64,000 bases of DNA from Petrolisthes cinctipes (Eukaryota > Arthropoda > Malacostraca > Decapoda > Porcellanidae). The translations under genes and the position numbers were made by a program. Under the pieces are notes generated by a model that ran no database searches, was not told the DNA's origin, and saw only the letters and a program-made list of their open reading frames with translations. The stretch lies in contig JAWQEG010000723.1 of assembly GCA_033782935.1 (NCBI GenBank), forward strand, positions 1,364,001 through 1,428,000, in the 5' to 3' direction. Each line of letters opens with the position of its first letter. Within the stretch, counting starts at the first letter, position 1. Below are positions 31,173 through 42,502 of this stretch, one piece after another.

Positions 31173-34087
31173 CAAGATGTAGAAAGTGAATAGATATGCG
31201 TGGTATTGTTTTTTTTTTTTTTTTTCCCGATTTCTATTTACAGGAGCTGCCGATACAAAGGCCAACCCTGGAATAAACACCCGGGGTACCTGTAACAGCA
31301 AGAGCAAGAGCAAGAACTGTTCCACGTGCTTCAGTCGTACATATACTAAAATAAGAACGATACAGCCTGAGAAAATTAGCATCGCATCGTGTGAAAAGGC
31401 GTGATTTTCTCTTCCCTTAATTTCTATTATTTATTTATTACCAATTTTATTTATATTGGGAGGAAAACAGAAACCCACTACCAAAACAAAACAAAAAGCC
31501 ACCAGTGTATGCTACTACTCCAAAGGCGTCTTCTATTTATGCCAGATCAACACGGGTCAGGCAACCCGGTTGCTCGAATTGTCGATTTTGCATGTTCTAT
31601 TTACACCACGCAACCCGGTTGACCCCAACCCGGGTTGGTCGGAGGGCAACCCGGAGCAACCCATCTCGATAGCAGGGTTACGTGGCGGTATCTGGCAACT
31701 TTTATGGGTTGCTCATCAGCTGATCCTACATAAACAATAACTGGTAAGGCCTCTTACAGAAATATATATGACATTTTAGCATCATATGAGATGTTATCTT
31801 CAAAATACATAAAGGAAATATGATTTTGAAGTGGCATGAGTACCCTAATCAGTAGCATTTCAGGGAAATGTCTATTATTTTGTACAACCAGCCACAGCCA
31901 ACTCAACAGGGTGGTGCTGGACTGAAGTACACAAGAAGAGTTCTTCCTCTTCCTGTGACTGTATTTTTTCCTCGCAAATATCAGCCTGAGATGTTATAGA
32001 AATTGTTGATTGAAATACTGGACACCAAAGTGTGGATAGAGTAACCAGGAAATGTTATTGAAAGATATGCCGTTTTTTTATATCTTTGATTTGTATTCCA
32101 ATATTTTTATGATGAAATTAAAGGGTACCAGTGCATTTTGGCCATGCTTGACCCTCTAACTTAATATAAAAGGCTCCACACACTGTTGTTTGTCCAAGTT
32201 AGTCCCAGTAGTCTGCCTTTGTTAGATCTTGGTAATTTATCCAAGTTAGGTCCCAGTAATTTGGTCAAGTCCAGTTCAGTTAGCTTGGGTTAAGTCTGGC
32301 TGATTCAAGAACAGAAATTTTTTAAATTGATTCAGTTTTATGTTGTGTAGTGTGGGTGTGTGTTGGACTGGAGTTGGGAACCTGGTAAACCTAATGGTAT
32401 TATATTTGTCTAGAGATCAGATGTTAGGGCAGGGGATATCCTTTTCAACAGATCCCCATTCTTGCAGTAATTTATTGTTTGTTCAGGGTCTTTTTAATTT
32501 TCAAGTGATTTCCTTTTCTTTTCTCATAACTTCCAGAATGGATTTTGTTATCTTTATAATTTTCCTTTAAATAACCGGTTTCCTGTTATGCTTTCCCTAT
32601 CTTAATTAGGCATGTGAGTAAGCAATCCAGACTACAGTTTGAAAGGTGGTACGATCAGTGATGTGAATTGAGAACTAATATCTATATAGGATCACAGTCT
32701 ATTTGTTAATATCGGAGCTGGAAATACTCAACTAATTATAAACTCATTTTATTTACTATTATTTTTACACGAAAAGACATTAATGTAAATACAATAATAA
32801 TACAAGAAAACTTCCCCCCTCCCTTGTTAAGATTTCCTAATCCCCGTTCAGCCAAACCAGGATAAGGAGTTTCCTGTATCTCACTTGCTTGCTGAGAACA
32901 AACCAGACATCAATCCCAAGACAAATAAACAATTATTACAATATATTATTCCCTTCCCACAATATCCCAAATAATTCCTAATAATATATTTTTTACAGTG
33001 AAGCCGAAATAAAGCTAATACAATAAAAAAAATACACATCTTAATCTCAAAATTCTAATAATATTATTCTTATTGTGAATTATTAATTGCCAGCAATTAT
33101 TATTATTTTATATGTGCCACGAGGGTCAATCTACCAAGGGTTTGTTGCTAATAAATGGCTACCTCTCCCAGCTGTCACCACCAAAAGCCGGGAAGAGAAT
33201 GAGAGAAAAAAACATATACATTAACTACTACGTCCTTATGTGAACACACGATATTCTTCAGTTATTTACTTTCCATCACTGGACTAACCAATTCACCATT
33301 CACAATATCATCAGTAATTTTACAATATATATATATGAGACCAATGAGAGCTAGCTTGAGCTCTTACCTGTCACCACCAAAAGCCGGGAAGAGAATGAGG
33401 AAGAAAAAAGCCGGCATACCACCTTCTTCCCTCCTCTCCAACCCCACCTTCAAGCAAAATAGTGCCCCTCGTATTTCATGTTCTAGCACTCTTATAAGTT
33501 ACACCATCAAAAGTGTACATTCAGTTACATACTACCATTTACACACATTCCCCTACTCAAACACATTGCCTTCTTCCTCTGTTAAAGTATTATATTATGG
33601 TAGTATATATATTCAAGGTATGTATTGCTCCGCGACATAGAAAATGGCCTTTTCCATCCTAACTAATTTGATAATTTTCTAAGTAAGTTACAGATAAAAT
33701 GCAGGTACCATCATAGGATCATTAGGTTAGTAATTATGAATTAAAATTATAAATGCAAGTTATTCCCTGTAATCCAATTAATATTTTTCATTCACCCCTT
33801 AATCATTAGGTATTTTTCCATCACTATTAATCCCACCTAGGGTTTTGATTATTCTTATATTTCACCTATTTACCTAACTATAATCATTATTTATATTGTT
33901 CATACATAGCATCTAACTATGATCATTATTTGTACTGTCCATATATAACATCTTTCAAAAGAAGTTTACCACCACGACCACTAATAGACATTGATAAAAT
34001 AGGCCTGGCTATTACGTACAATCTTATACTAAAAGCTTACCCTATCACCCGTAAATACTCCAAATAACTATATATATAAAAATAGGG
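31173..34087. other. No gene recognised; scattered motifs
   Basis: No ORF of substance is found. Visible are a poly-T run (31210-31226), a cluster of CAACCCGG boxes with one perfect palindrome CAACCCGGGTTG (31560-31690), a TATAAAAGG box at about 32166 followed by a repeated CCAAGTTAG-type motif (32196-32300), and a 40-bp duplicated segment at 33166 and 33366. The TATA box and its flanks could be part of an LTR of the gypsy remnant at 34088, but no second LTR was found. Confidence 0.4.
33166..33410. repeat. Duplicated 40-bp segment
   Basis: CTGTCACCACCAAAAGCCGG followed by GAAGAGAATGAG occurs at about 33172 and again at about 33369, in the same orientation, 200 bp apart. The intervening DNA is not repeated, so these are two copies of a larger unit that diverged, or a duplication of the short segment alone. 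Confidence 0.7.
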
Positions 34088-34777
34088 GTGTTACACTATA
34101 AACTCCAGTGGACGTCACCAGCCCGCCTACCACCACCAGCGACCCGACATACACCCACAATCACACCACAGCACTGCCAAAACCCCGACATCTGCACATA
34201 TCATCAGAGGTTCGGCTATGTGGCAACTGGGGTTTCACCACCAATCGCTGTCCTGTCAGACCTTCTCAGGTAAACGAATAAGGCAGTGGCAAGACAACGC
34301 CCTCCACACTACCACTTCTCAACGACACCCAACTCAGGGCCAAGCAGCAACACACCTACCTTACAGCACCGTCATCCCCATACACCTCCTCCTAGCAACC
34401 ACAACACATCTGCAAACCTCACCACTGCTCCACTACCACCTGCCCTGCAATACGTCACCAAACCTGCACATACTCCTCAGCCCACTGCCCACACTCTCCT
34501 GTGGGTGGAGGACCTAGAGTCGAGGGACAACTTCCTTGTTGACTCTGGTTCAGAGGTTAGTGTTGTGCCCCCGATGGCTAAAGACAGAGAGTGCCAGATC
34601 TCCACAAGATACGTCCTCCTTGTTGCCAACAAGTCACCCATCGCTACATTCGGCACGAGGAGCAGGGGCGTCACCCTACTTTGTCAGGAGTATGTAGTTT
34701 GGCCTTTCATCGTGGCGGACGTGGAGGCCCCCATCGATTCAGTTTTTCAAATCCTCAACCTACAAATAAAACAATGA
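34088..34777 (+). pseudogene. Ty3/gypsy gag end and protease fragment
   Basis: The gag end shows ICTYHQRFGYVATGVSPP, a decayed form of the C-x-Y-H-x-R-F-G..C zinc region that ends gag in several arthropod gypsy elements. After a frame change, a Pro/Thr-rich stretch leads to FLVDSGSEVSVVPP (about 34530-34572), the active-site loop of an aspartic protease with DSG in place of DTG, and then YVVWPFIVADVEAPI. The reading stops before the usual G-A-D-F-L. No polymerase follows, so this is a truncated remnant. Confidence 0.75.
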
Positions 34778-36003
34778 GCCAGCAGTATATAATCAGAGAG
34801 ACTGGTTGTGGTCCTTGCAGTCAGCATCTCGGATGCTAAGTTATGTGGTGGTTGACAATTATTTGAATAATAAATGTTTAACACTATCAAAGTATAATCA
34901 ATACCCTGTGGCCTTACATGTGTTCTAAAATGAAAAAAATAAATATAAGAAATAAAATACTGGGAGATAATAAAGTTCATACAGCTGTTGCTTCATCACG
35001 TCAAAGAGGAATGTGAGGTTTACTCCATGTCAAGTATTTGAGAAGTCCACAGTTATCAGGGCCAGCCAAGCCTTCAGAAACAAGCAAGATATCATACTGT
35101 AGATACGATATTATACTCTATGTGCTGGAATACACACGAGTTATTTTTGTTTGTCTACATGACATAAAGGAGATCGCAGCAGTCCCACACCATATTATGT
35201 GCATAGGTATTCAATTGTATTATTTTATCATAATAATTGGGGGCAAGTAGCAAAAATTCCCGTGGTGCCCCTGTTAATCTTCGGAGATCAATTGTTACAC
35301 AACGCACAAAGCCGTTCTTATACCAGTCATAAAAAGGAAGCAAATGACACTGCCCTAAAGTGGATACGGTTTTGGCACAACAACATATGATGATGTTGAT
35401 TATAATAACTACAATAACAAAGTAGAACTAAACTATTTTTAAAGTTTGTCAAAATAATAAAGCACATATTTAAGCAGACAGGATGTGGAGATTGAGAACT
35501 ATACCTTCCACTTATCCCCCTTTCCGACTCTCCCTCCCATCAGTGAATGCTTCAAATGGAGCTCACAACTCATGGTTCAGGAATACTATCTTTGCTAGAG
35601 TTGACAACACTGTGGTGGCTACCGTCCGTTTACCTAACCTCTCTCTGACCCTGAGTTCCACTGAGGGGGTACAGAAACTTTGGTGAGTGGCTGTACTTAG
35701 AATGTCTTCGGTCTTTCACTTGATATCAGGTTTAATCTGTAATCGGATTACACCATCTTGCTCAGGTTTTGTTTTACTTGAGGAAATGTTTTATAACATC
35801 ATTGATTTAATATTTGCTGGTAAAAAATTATTTATAAAAGTGGTATAAATATATTGGTGAACTTTGTTCACTTCTACTCATCATAATTACTTTGTTTCTT
35901 ATTTTATCGAGTTGTGACAAACATATGTGAACTCTATAATCACTACTAAGACTAATGATATCAAGTAAAATGGTTTATCTTGAATATGAGAAGAGTTAGA
36001 GTA
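34778..36003. other. No gene recognised; relic of the 17076 repeat family
   Basis: At 35518-35640 the sequence CCCTCCCATCAGTGAATG, followed by GAGCTCACAACTCATG and GAGTTGACAACACTG, matches the right arm of the inverted-repeat element at about 17800-17880 with moderate divergence. The rest of the stretch is AT-rich and unassigned. Confidence 0.5.
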
Positions 36004-36183
36004 AATAATATACAAAGATATACTACCAGGAGTGTGGGTGACAGAGAGGATACTCACCTTGGTAATAATATACAAAGATATACTACCAGGAGTGTGGGTG
36101 ACAGAGAGGATACTCACCTTGGTAATAATATATAAAGATATACTACCAGGAGTGTGGGTGACAGAGAGGATACTCACCTTGGT
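36004..36183. repeat. 60-bp tandem repeat, three copies
   Basis: Three near-identical 60-bp units (36004, 36064, 36124) differ by one base. On the minus strand each contains ACCAAGGTGAGTATCC, a consensus splice donor (AAG|GTGAGT). The period is a multiple of three, so the minus strand stays open and repeats TKVSILSVTHTPGSISLYII. Upstream on the minus strand (36184-36235) is a short open stretch ending at the first donor. Whether any exon is real is unclear. Confidence 0.9.
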
Positions 36184-36242
36184 GGAGCTGTAGCAAAGCA
36201 ATGATGTCTACACCCCAGTAGAACACAAGTTTTGGACTGACT

Positions 36243-36405
36243 TTATTATTATCATTATCATTATGTTTGTGTTATCACATAATTATTGTTCTGATGATAT
36301 TATTATCATTTTTATTATTGTGTGTGTGTTACCACATAATTAATGTTCTGAAATTATTATTATTTTTATTAGTGTGTGTATTTCTACATAATTATTGTCC
36401 TGTGA

Positions 36406-36468
<63 letters not shown>

Positions 36469-36470
36469 GT
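36243..36470. repeat. Imperfect ATT repeat with GTGTGTTACCACATAATTA units
   Basis: Three loose repeats of TGTGTGTTACCACATAATTA-like sequence spaced by TTATTATT, then a purer (ATT)n block at 36405-36467. Confidence 0.75.
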
Positions 36471-36628
36471 GCGTAATTCAACCAGTTAAGTTATTCTGTC
36501 AAAATCTTTGAAACAATACAACCATCAATGTAAATAAAGGAGATCTAAAGTCATTACTAATATTATAATTATATTTATTGAATAACAAGATAACTACAGG
36601 ATATAAGTAATAAAAATGAACTAGTTAA

Positions 36629-36788
36629 TGTGCGATTCTCTTGTTGGTGAATTGGAAGGCGTTTGATTCCTCCAAACTATGACACCAAACACATCCCCTA
36701 TTAGTACCATTGAGGGCATCTGTTTCCTAGCATAGTTTGGATGGAATCACACACACACCTTCCAGTTCATCAACATAAAAATATTCCT
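36629..36788. mobile_element. TTAA-flanked MITE, family A
   Basis: This 160-bp element lies between TTAA at 36625-36628 and 36789-36792. It starts TGTGCGATTCTCTTGTTGG and continues AATTGGAAGGCG..GATTCCTCCAAACTATG. Its right half is the rough complement of the left half, making a hairpin. It is a sibling of the copies at 39044 and 47267. Confidence 0.7.
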
Positions 36789-36826
36789 TTAAATGGTCCA
36801 GGATCCCACCTAACATAATTAATTAA

Positions 36827-36985
36827 GGGTATAGTACAGTATTGGTAACTGTGGAGCAACGAATTCCTACAAACTATTCCATACAACATTATTATTGTTA
36901 ATCTGGTACTGTTTCCTGGCATACTGTACAGTGGAGGAATCAAAACACTCCAATGTACAGTACCACAAGTATATTATTACCCCTC
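36827..36985. mobile_element. TTAA-flanked MITE, family B
   Basis: This 159-bp element lies between TTAA at 36823-36826 and 36986-36989. It starts GGGTATAGTACAGTATTGG and ends with TATTATTACCCCTC. The internal GAATTCCTACAAACTATTCC and a CTGTTTCCTGGCATACTGTA segment recur in the copy at 41071-41224. It shares a general hairpin plan with family A. Confidence 0.7.
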
Positions 36986-37020
36986 TTAAAGATTCCTACA
37001 AACTATTCCATGCAACAGGC

Positions 37021-37240
<220 letters not shown>

Positions 37241-37446
37241 TATATAAAGGAATTATACTAATGCAAAATGTATATAATATTTGTATCCCCTGTGGATATT
37301 GTATTAAGGAATTACAATACAGTACATAGTAATTAATTATATAGTAATTGATTATGTGGAAATTTGTTATATAGTAATTAATTACATAGTAAGTAATTAT
37401 ATAGTAAATAATTATATAGTATTACTCCTTGTTTATAGTGTGTGTA

Positions 37447-40400
37447 CTAAGACAACAAGAGAGGCACCACAACACCACAGTCCACCACAGTGACTTGTGT
37501 GATGTCATTGAGTTGGACTGCTGCCTTCAACACTTCCAGTCCACTCTCCACTTGGCCAATTACAGCACCAAAAGACTCATATCCACCGTTGGTGCTGATG
37601 CAAAACTTACAACTCTTTTCTGAACGACTCTTAATAAATGATACTATCCCCACACCAGTACAAGGGCCATATACTCTGTATTCATTAAAGTTATAGTTCC
37701 CACCAAACACACACTCATTCTGTTTCCCCTTGTTCACAACTCTATTTAACTGAGTATTGAGGAAGGAGGATCCTGGCTGTCCGGTGCAGAGACCAACAAA
37801 CTGTCTGGCCTGTGTTGTGTCCCAACTCACCCGGATGTAGACTCTCCCCCTTGTCAACCCCTCCCAAGCCATGTCCATGAAGGTGATGGTAGACTCAGGG
37901 TTCAGGGTCTTTATTATCTCACTCACCTGTAAGACACAACTATTATTACTGACCCTATCAACCACACCTTTCATATACACACACATACTCTCCTAATCAT
38001 TACACACACCCTTATAACTCGTCCATCCTCCTACTCACTCAACCTCCTACTCACTACACACACCCTTATATCCCACACACCCTCCTACTCAGTACACACA
38101 CTTACCTACTCACTACACACTCAACCTCTTATTCACTACACACTTACCTACTCACTACACACTCAACCTCTTATTCACTACATACCTACCTACTCCTTAC
38201 ACACGCAACCTCTTATCCACTACACACCTACCTACTCATTACACACACTTCCATCACTCACCCACCCTCTAACTCACTACACACACAGTCATAACTCACA
38301 CACCTTCCTACTCACTACACACATATCCATCATTCTAACACTTTACTCGCTACACATTCAACGTCCTACACACACCACAACAACGCACACACCTTCCTAC
38401 TCACTACACACACCACCTTCCCATCCCACTCCCTACACACACCACCATAATTCACTCATCCTCCTACTCACTAAATACACTTCTATCACTCACACATCTT
38501 TCTACTCACTACACACACCACCATAACTTACCCATCCTCTTATTTCCTACACACACCACCATAACTTACCCATCCTCCTACTCACTACACACACCACCAT
38601 AACTTACCCATCCTCTTACTCACTACACACACCACAATAACTCCCAAACCTTCCTACTCATTGCACTCACCACCATAACTAGTACACCTTATTACTCACT
38701 ACACACACGTCACCATAATGCACTCACCGACTTACTCACTACACACACTATTATAACTCACACACCCTCTTCCTCACTACACTCACCACCTATCTTTTAC
38801 TCATTACACACACATTCATCACTCTTTCAGAAACACCACATCACCACAACCTTTTCTTCTCCCACTCCATATCAAACACACACCACATCTCACCAAATAA
38901 AGTCCCACAATTAGCCTACCCCCACACTCAAATATAATTAATGTCCTTCCCCCACACCTCTCTCATCTCATTGCCACAGTTTCCCCACAAGCCCTCCCCA
39001 CCTTCCACAATATTACAACAACTATTATGTCAACAGTCTTTAATGGGAAATTCTCTTGTTGGTAAATTGGAAGGCTACTGATTCCTCCTAACTATACCAG
39101 AAAACAGACACCCTCAGTGGTACTAATAGGAGATCTGTTTTGTGGTATAGTTTGGAGGAGTCACAGACCTTCCAATTCATAAACAAAAGAATCTCCCATT
39201 AAATGGTAGAAATTAGACTCAGTGTAAAATAATTCCTGCGAACATACTGGCAGGGTGATGGCCACATGGGGTAGAGGTTGGTTCTGGAGGCAGTGGAGGA
39301 GAAGTCGTCCATTATCTAGGCTCAGTTTGGAATAGTTGTAGTCATTCTGGTTCTCTTGTATACCAAACACTTCACCAGCCTCTACCTTCTTCCTAATATC
39401 TGGCTTCATCCATATAGCTGACATTAAATGTTTAAGTTCCTCAAACTGTAGAGAAAAGGAAAACAATTGTGTTGTGATAATACATGATGAAACAGACAAT
39501 ACACATAATAATGTTTTAGGGTACAAATAATACAGTTCAAACTGTGGACAAGGGATAGATTGATATCAGGCACCGCAACAGTGAGGTCATATGGCGCCTG
39601 AGGAGGGTAATTGAGAGGTGGGACAGTAAGCACAAAATGTAACAGATAACCTAAAAGTGACAGTTGGAGAAGTGAAAGCCCCTTTTAGTGACCTTTTACG
39701 ATAAGCTGGGATACTGAGGAGGTATTTGTCACCTCCTACCCAAGAGAGAGTGGACAAAAGAAATATATTATCAGTGAACAGAGTGACTGGTGTAACAAAA
39801 TATGTACAAGGAGTCAGATGTGACAATGTTGGTAGTGAGGTGGGTCAGTATAAGTAGTAAGGTGGGTCAGTATAAGTAGTGAGGTGGGTCAGTATAAGTA
39901 GTAAGGTAGATCAGTATAAGTAATAAGGTGGGACAGTATAAGTAGTAAGGTGGTACAGTATAAGTAGTAAGGTGGTACAGTATAAGTAGTAAGGTGGTAC
40001 AGTATAAGTAGTAAGGTGGTACAGTATAAGTAGTGAGGTGGGTCAGTATAAGTAGTAAGGTGGGTCAGTATAAGTAGTGAGGTGGGTCAGTATAAGTAGT
40101 AAGGTGGGTCAGTATAAGTAGTGAGGTGGGACAGTATAAGTAGTGAGATAAATAGTGCATTGTACTGTAATATAATATCAGAACATTAACAACATACATG
40201 TATAGCTTGGCCTTCTACGAGGATTTGAACTTTGTCCATAAGAGGTAGAGTAAAGTCACTCAGTTGGTTAGTTTGTTCTGTAGCACCAGCCTCACCATCA
40301 ACCATCATCAAGGCCATCTTTGTTACATCACGGACCTGTTGATATAAAAATATTGTTGTTTTAACTCTGTGTAAAGTGCAAGCATTAATAGTGAATGAAT

Positions 40401-42502
40401 GGCCTGTGTTTGGCCAGAATCACCTTGTAGTTACAAGGGACATGGAGATAGACATAAGGGACAGTAAGTAAGAAGGAATATAAAGAAAAGCAGGAAAGTT
40501 GAAGAAATGAAAATTTATACATTGTGTTGTTATAAGATAATCCAAGTGATTATATAAATAACAACATAAGGAAAACTCACACTGGTACACTAAGTATATT
40601 GGTCAATACACTTGTATTTTAGTATTATGGGTTTTCTACACTGGGTCTTATTACACAAATGACATAGAAACAAATGTACAAAAGAAAATCAGAACTTTAC
40701 ATTTGTAATTAACAAAGTTCAAATAAAGAGTATCACTTAAACCCTGAACAATAAAGAGGGAGTGAAAACATTTAATCACTCATACAGACTGACTTCTTAA
40801 TGGCTTAGAAAAGTTGCAATTTGTCCATTAATAATTGACATTAAAAATCAACAATATCAAATGACTGATGCAATTAGTATTACGGAAACCTTAAGATCAT
40901 CTTCTGATTGATTCTAACAAATTAATGGTTAATAAAAGCATGTTCCCAATTAGGACTACCTGATAATAACAGTACTAAAATATTTATCAAAGCTGATATC
41001 ATTGATGATGAGGTTGTTGTGCTAAAACACATACATTTAGGGAAGCTGAGGTAATATATGGATGGTTCTAAGGGAGTAGTACAGTGTTGGTAAATTTGTA
41101 GCAACTAATTACTCCAAATTATTCCAAGCACCAGACCAACATTATTTTTGTTAATCTAGTCCTGTTTCCTGGTATACTTTGAAGGAATCAAGGTGCTCCA
41201 ATGTACCAATTGTATACTATCTCCTTAACAGCACCAGTTTTAGAGACCTAGTGTATGGATGGTGTATAATATGTATGAAATGATAGTAGTTATATAAACC
41301 TATGTATGACTTGACAACAGTTATATAAACCTATGTATGACTTGACAGTAGTTATGTAAACCTATGTATGACTTGACAGCAGTTTTGTATATTTTAATAA
41401 GAGTTCATTATGAAGTAAGAGGTGACCATTTTTACAACACTGAGTGGATAAAGGTTGAGGATGGATATAAATACCTTCTTACTGGTGGTGACTGTTTTAA
41501 CATCTGGGAAGAGTTCTTGGTACTTCTTCTTCCAGTCTTTATCCTCGTCCATGCAGTGGCAAGCTTGATTGATGACTTGAAAAGCCTCCTCTTCTTTGGT
41601 GATAGCTTCAATGTTCTCCATACTAGCTTTCATCTGGTTATCTCCTTCTTGCCCATCTTGAATGTGACTGTTTACCCTACAGTCTTCCTGGTCCAGATCG
41701 TCCACAGCAGACTTGTTTTGTGTCATTAGTTCCTTCATTTTGTCCATTAGAAATTGGTGTATTTTCTTCCATTTGGCTAGGTGTGTATGATACTGTTCCA
41801 ACTGTCCCTTTTTGTCTTCACGGTCGTCCATTGCACTCTTCATACTGATACTCTGCTCCTCCAGAAGGTTCTTCAGTGAAGGTTTGATGGTGGTAAATGT
41901 GGCACCTGCTGGAGTACCAGGTTTCTTACATGATGTAACTTCTTCAGTTGTGTTGATGTTTGTGGAGGGTATGAGTGCAGGCAAGGCTTTCTGGTGCTTT
42001 AGGATCTCCTCAACGGTGTAGTTGATGGGAATTTTTTTGATTGTTGTAGTTTGGTGTTTCATTCGACAACTTGGACATGTCAAGTACATTGTTTCTAATA
42101 ATGTACTTAAGCAGGATGTGCAGAAGGTGTGACCACAGGGGAGTGTGCGTGGCCGGCGCTCTGTGTCATCAAACAGAGTGAAACAAACACCACACTCTGC
42201 TGGGTTGTTCTGTGGTGGAAACATGTCATTGATTAGAATCAGTTTTAAATACAACTCACTAAATAGAATACAGTACACACAGGTCAACAAACTTACTTCA
42301 GAGTTTAAAGTACACACTACCGTATGGATTAATAATGCAAAACAACATTCCACTTTCTAATGAATTTCCAGCTTTGTATTCCTTGTGAATATTATATTAT
42401 AGTACATATATTATATAAAGTTACCTGTGGAAAACCTCCATCATTGCCTTCAGCCCCTGGAACTGTAGGTTCCTGTTTGATACCTGTGTCCTTGGTGTCC
42501 AT
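37447..42502 (-). CDS. RING finger, coiled-coil, cyclophilin-like domain protein (five exons)
   Basis: Exons on the minus strand: 42502-42425, 42209-41475, 40335-40198, 39445-39248, 37926-37447, lengths 78, 735, 138, 198 and 480, all multiples of three, all joined in phase 0 at GT/AG sites (donors GTAACT, GTATTT, GTATGT, GTATGT; acceptors CCACAG, TCAACAG, TCTACAG, TTACAG). Protein about 542 residues. Residues 32-74 form a C3HC4 RING (C32, C35, C51, H53, C56, C59, C71, C74), so E3 ubiquitin ligase activity is expected from the family. Residues 140-270 are charged and coiled-coil-like. Residues 396-535 match the cyclophilin fold: GRVYIRVSWDTTQARQFVGL, CTG at 430-432, NRVV with R445 like CypA Arg55, FGGN at 457-460, GVGIVSF, CKFCIST, SFGAVIGQVESGLEVL. 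Several pocket residues differ, so binding without isomerase activity is likely. The ATG is preceded by CCCTCAG|GT, so a 5' non-coding exon probably exists upstream. PPIL2 also pairs a ligase domain with cyclophilin, but it has a U-box and no such coiled coil. Confidence 0.82.
37985..38830. repeat. CTACTCACTACACACACC-type minisatellite in intron 4
   Basis: About 840 bp of imperfect units of roughly 35-45 bp built on CTCACTACACACACCACCAT and AACTCACCCATCCTC. It lies in the intron between the last two exons of the RING-cyclophilin gene. The units are diverged, so the array is old. Confidence 0.85.
39044..39198. mobile_element. TTAA-flanked MITE, family A, in intron 4
   Basis: This 155-bp hairpin lies between TTAA at 39040-39043 and 39199-39202, beginning TGGGAAATTCTCTTGTTGG and ending with the rough complement AACAAAAGAATCTCCCA. 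It sits about 50 bases beyond the donor of exon 4, on the intron side. It has no coding capacity. TTAA duplications suggest a piggyBac-type origin. Confidence 0.8.
39829..40147. repeat. 22-bp minisatellite in intron 3
   Basis: About fourteen copies of GTAGTAAGGTGGGTCAGTATAA (22 bp) with few variants (GTGAGG, GGTACAG). It lies in intron 3 of the RING-cyclophilin gene, ending about 50 bases past the donor of exon 3. Confidence 0.95.
41071..41224. mobile_element. MITE, family B, in intron 2
   Basis: This copy resembles 36827-36985 (GGAGTAGTACAGTGTTGG, CTGTTTCCTGGTATACTTTG). The right flank is TTAA (41225-41228) and the left flank is a decayed TCTAA. It lies in intron 2 of the RING-cyclophilin gene. 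Confidence 0.65.

Noticed and set aside
34088..34777. Host aspartic protease gene
   Set aside because: A single DSG motif directly after a gag-type zinc region and a Pro/Thr linker is the layout of a gypsy gag-protease junction.
36004..36183. CRISPR-like array
   Set aside because: Three contiguous 60-bp units without spacers, in animal-like DNA; it is a plain tandem repeat.
37447..42502. Orthologue of PPIL2 (U-box plus cyclophilin)
   Set aside because: The N-terminal domain has all eight zinc ligands of a RING, a long coiled coil follows, and the cyclophilin part lacks the conserved catalytic residues that PPIL2-type proteins share in part.
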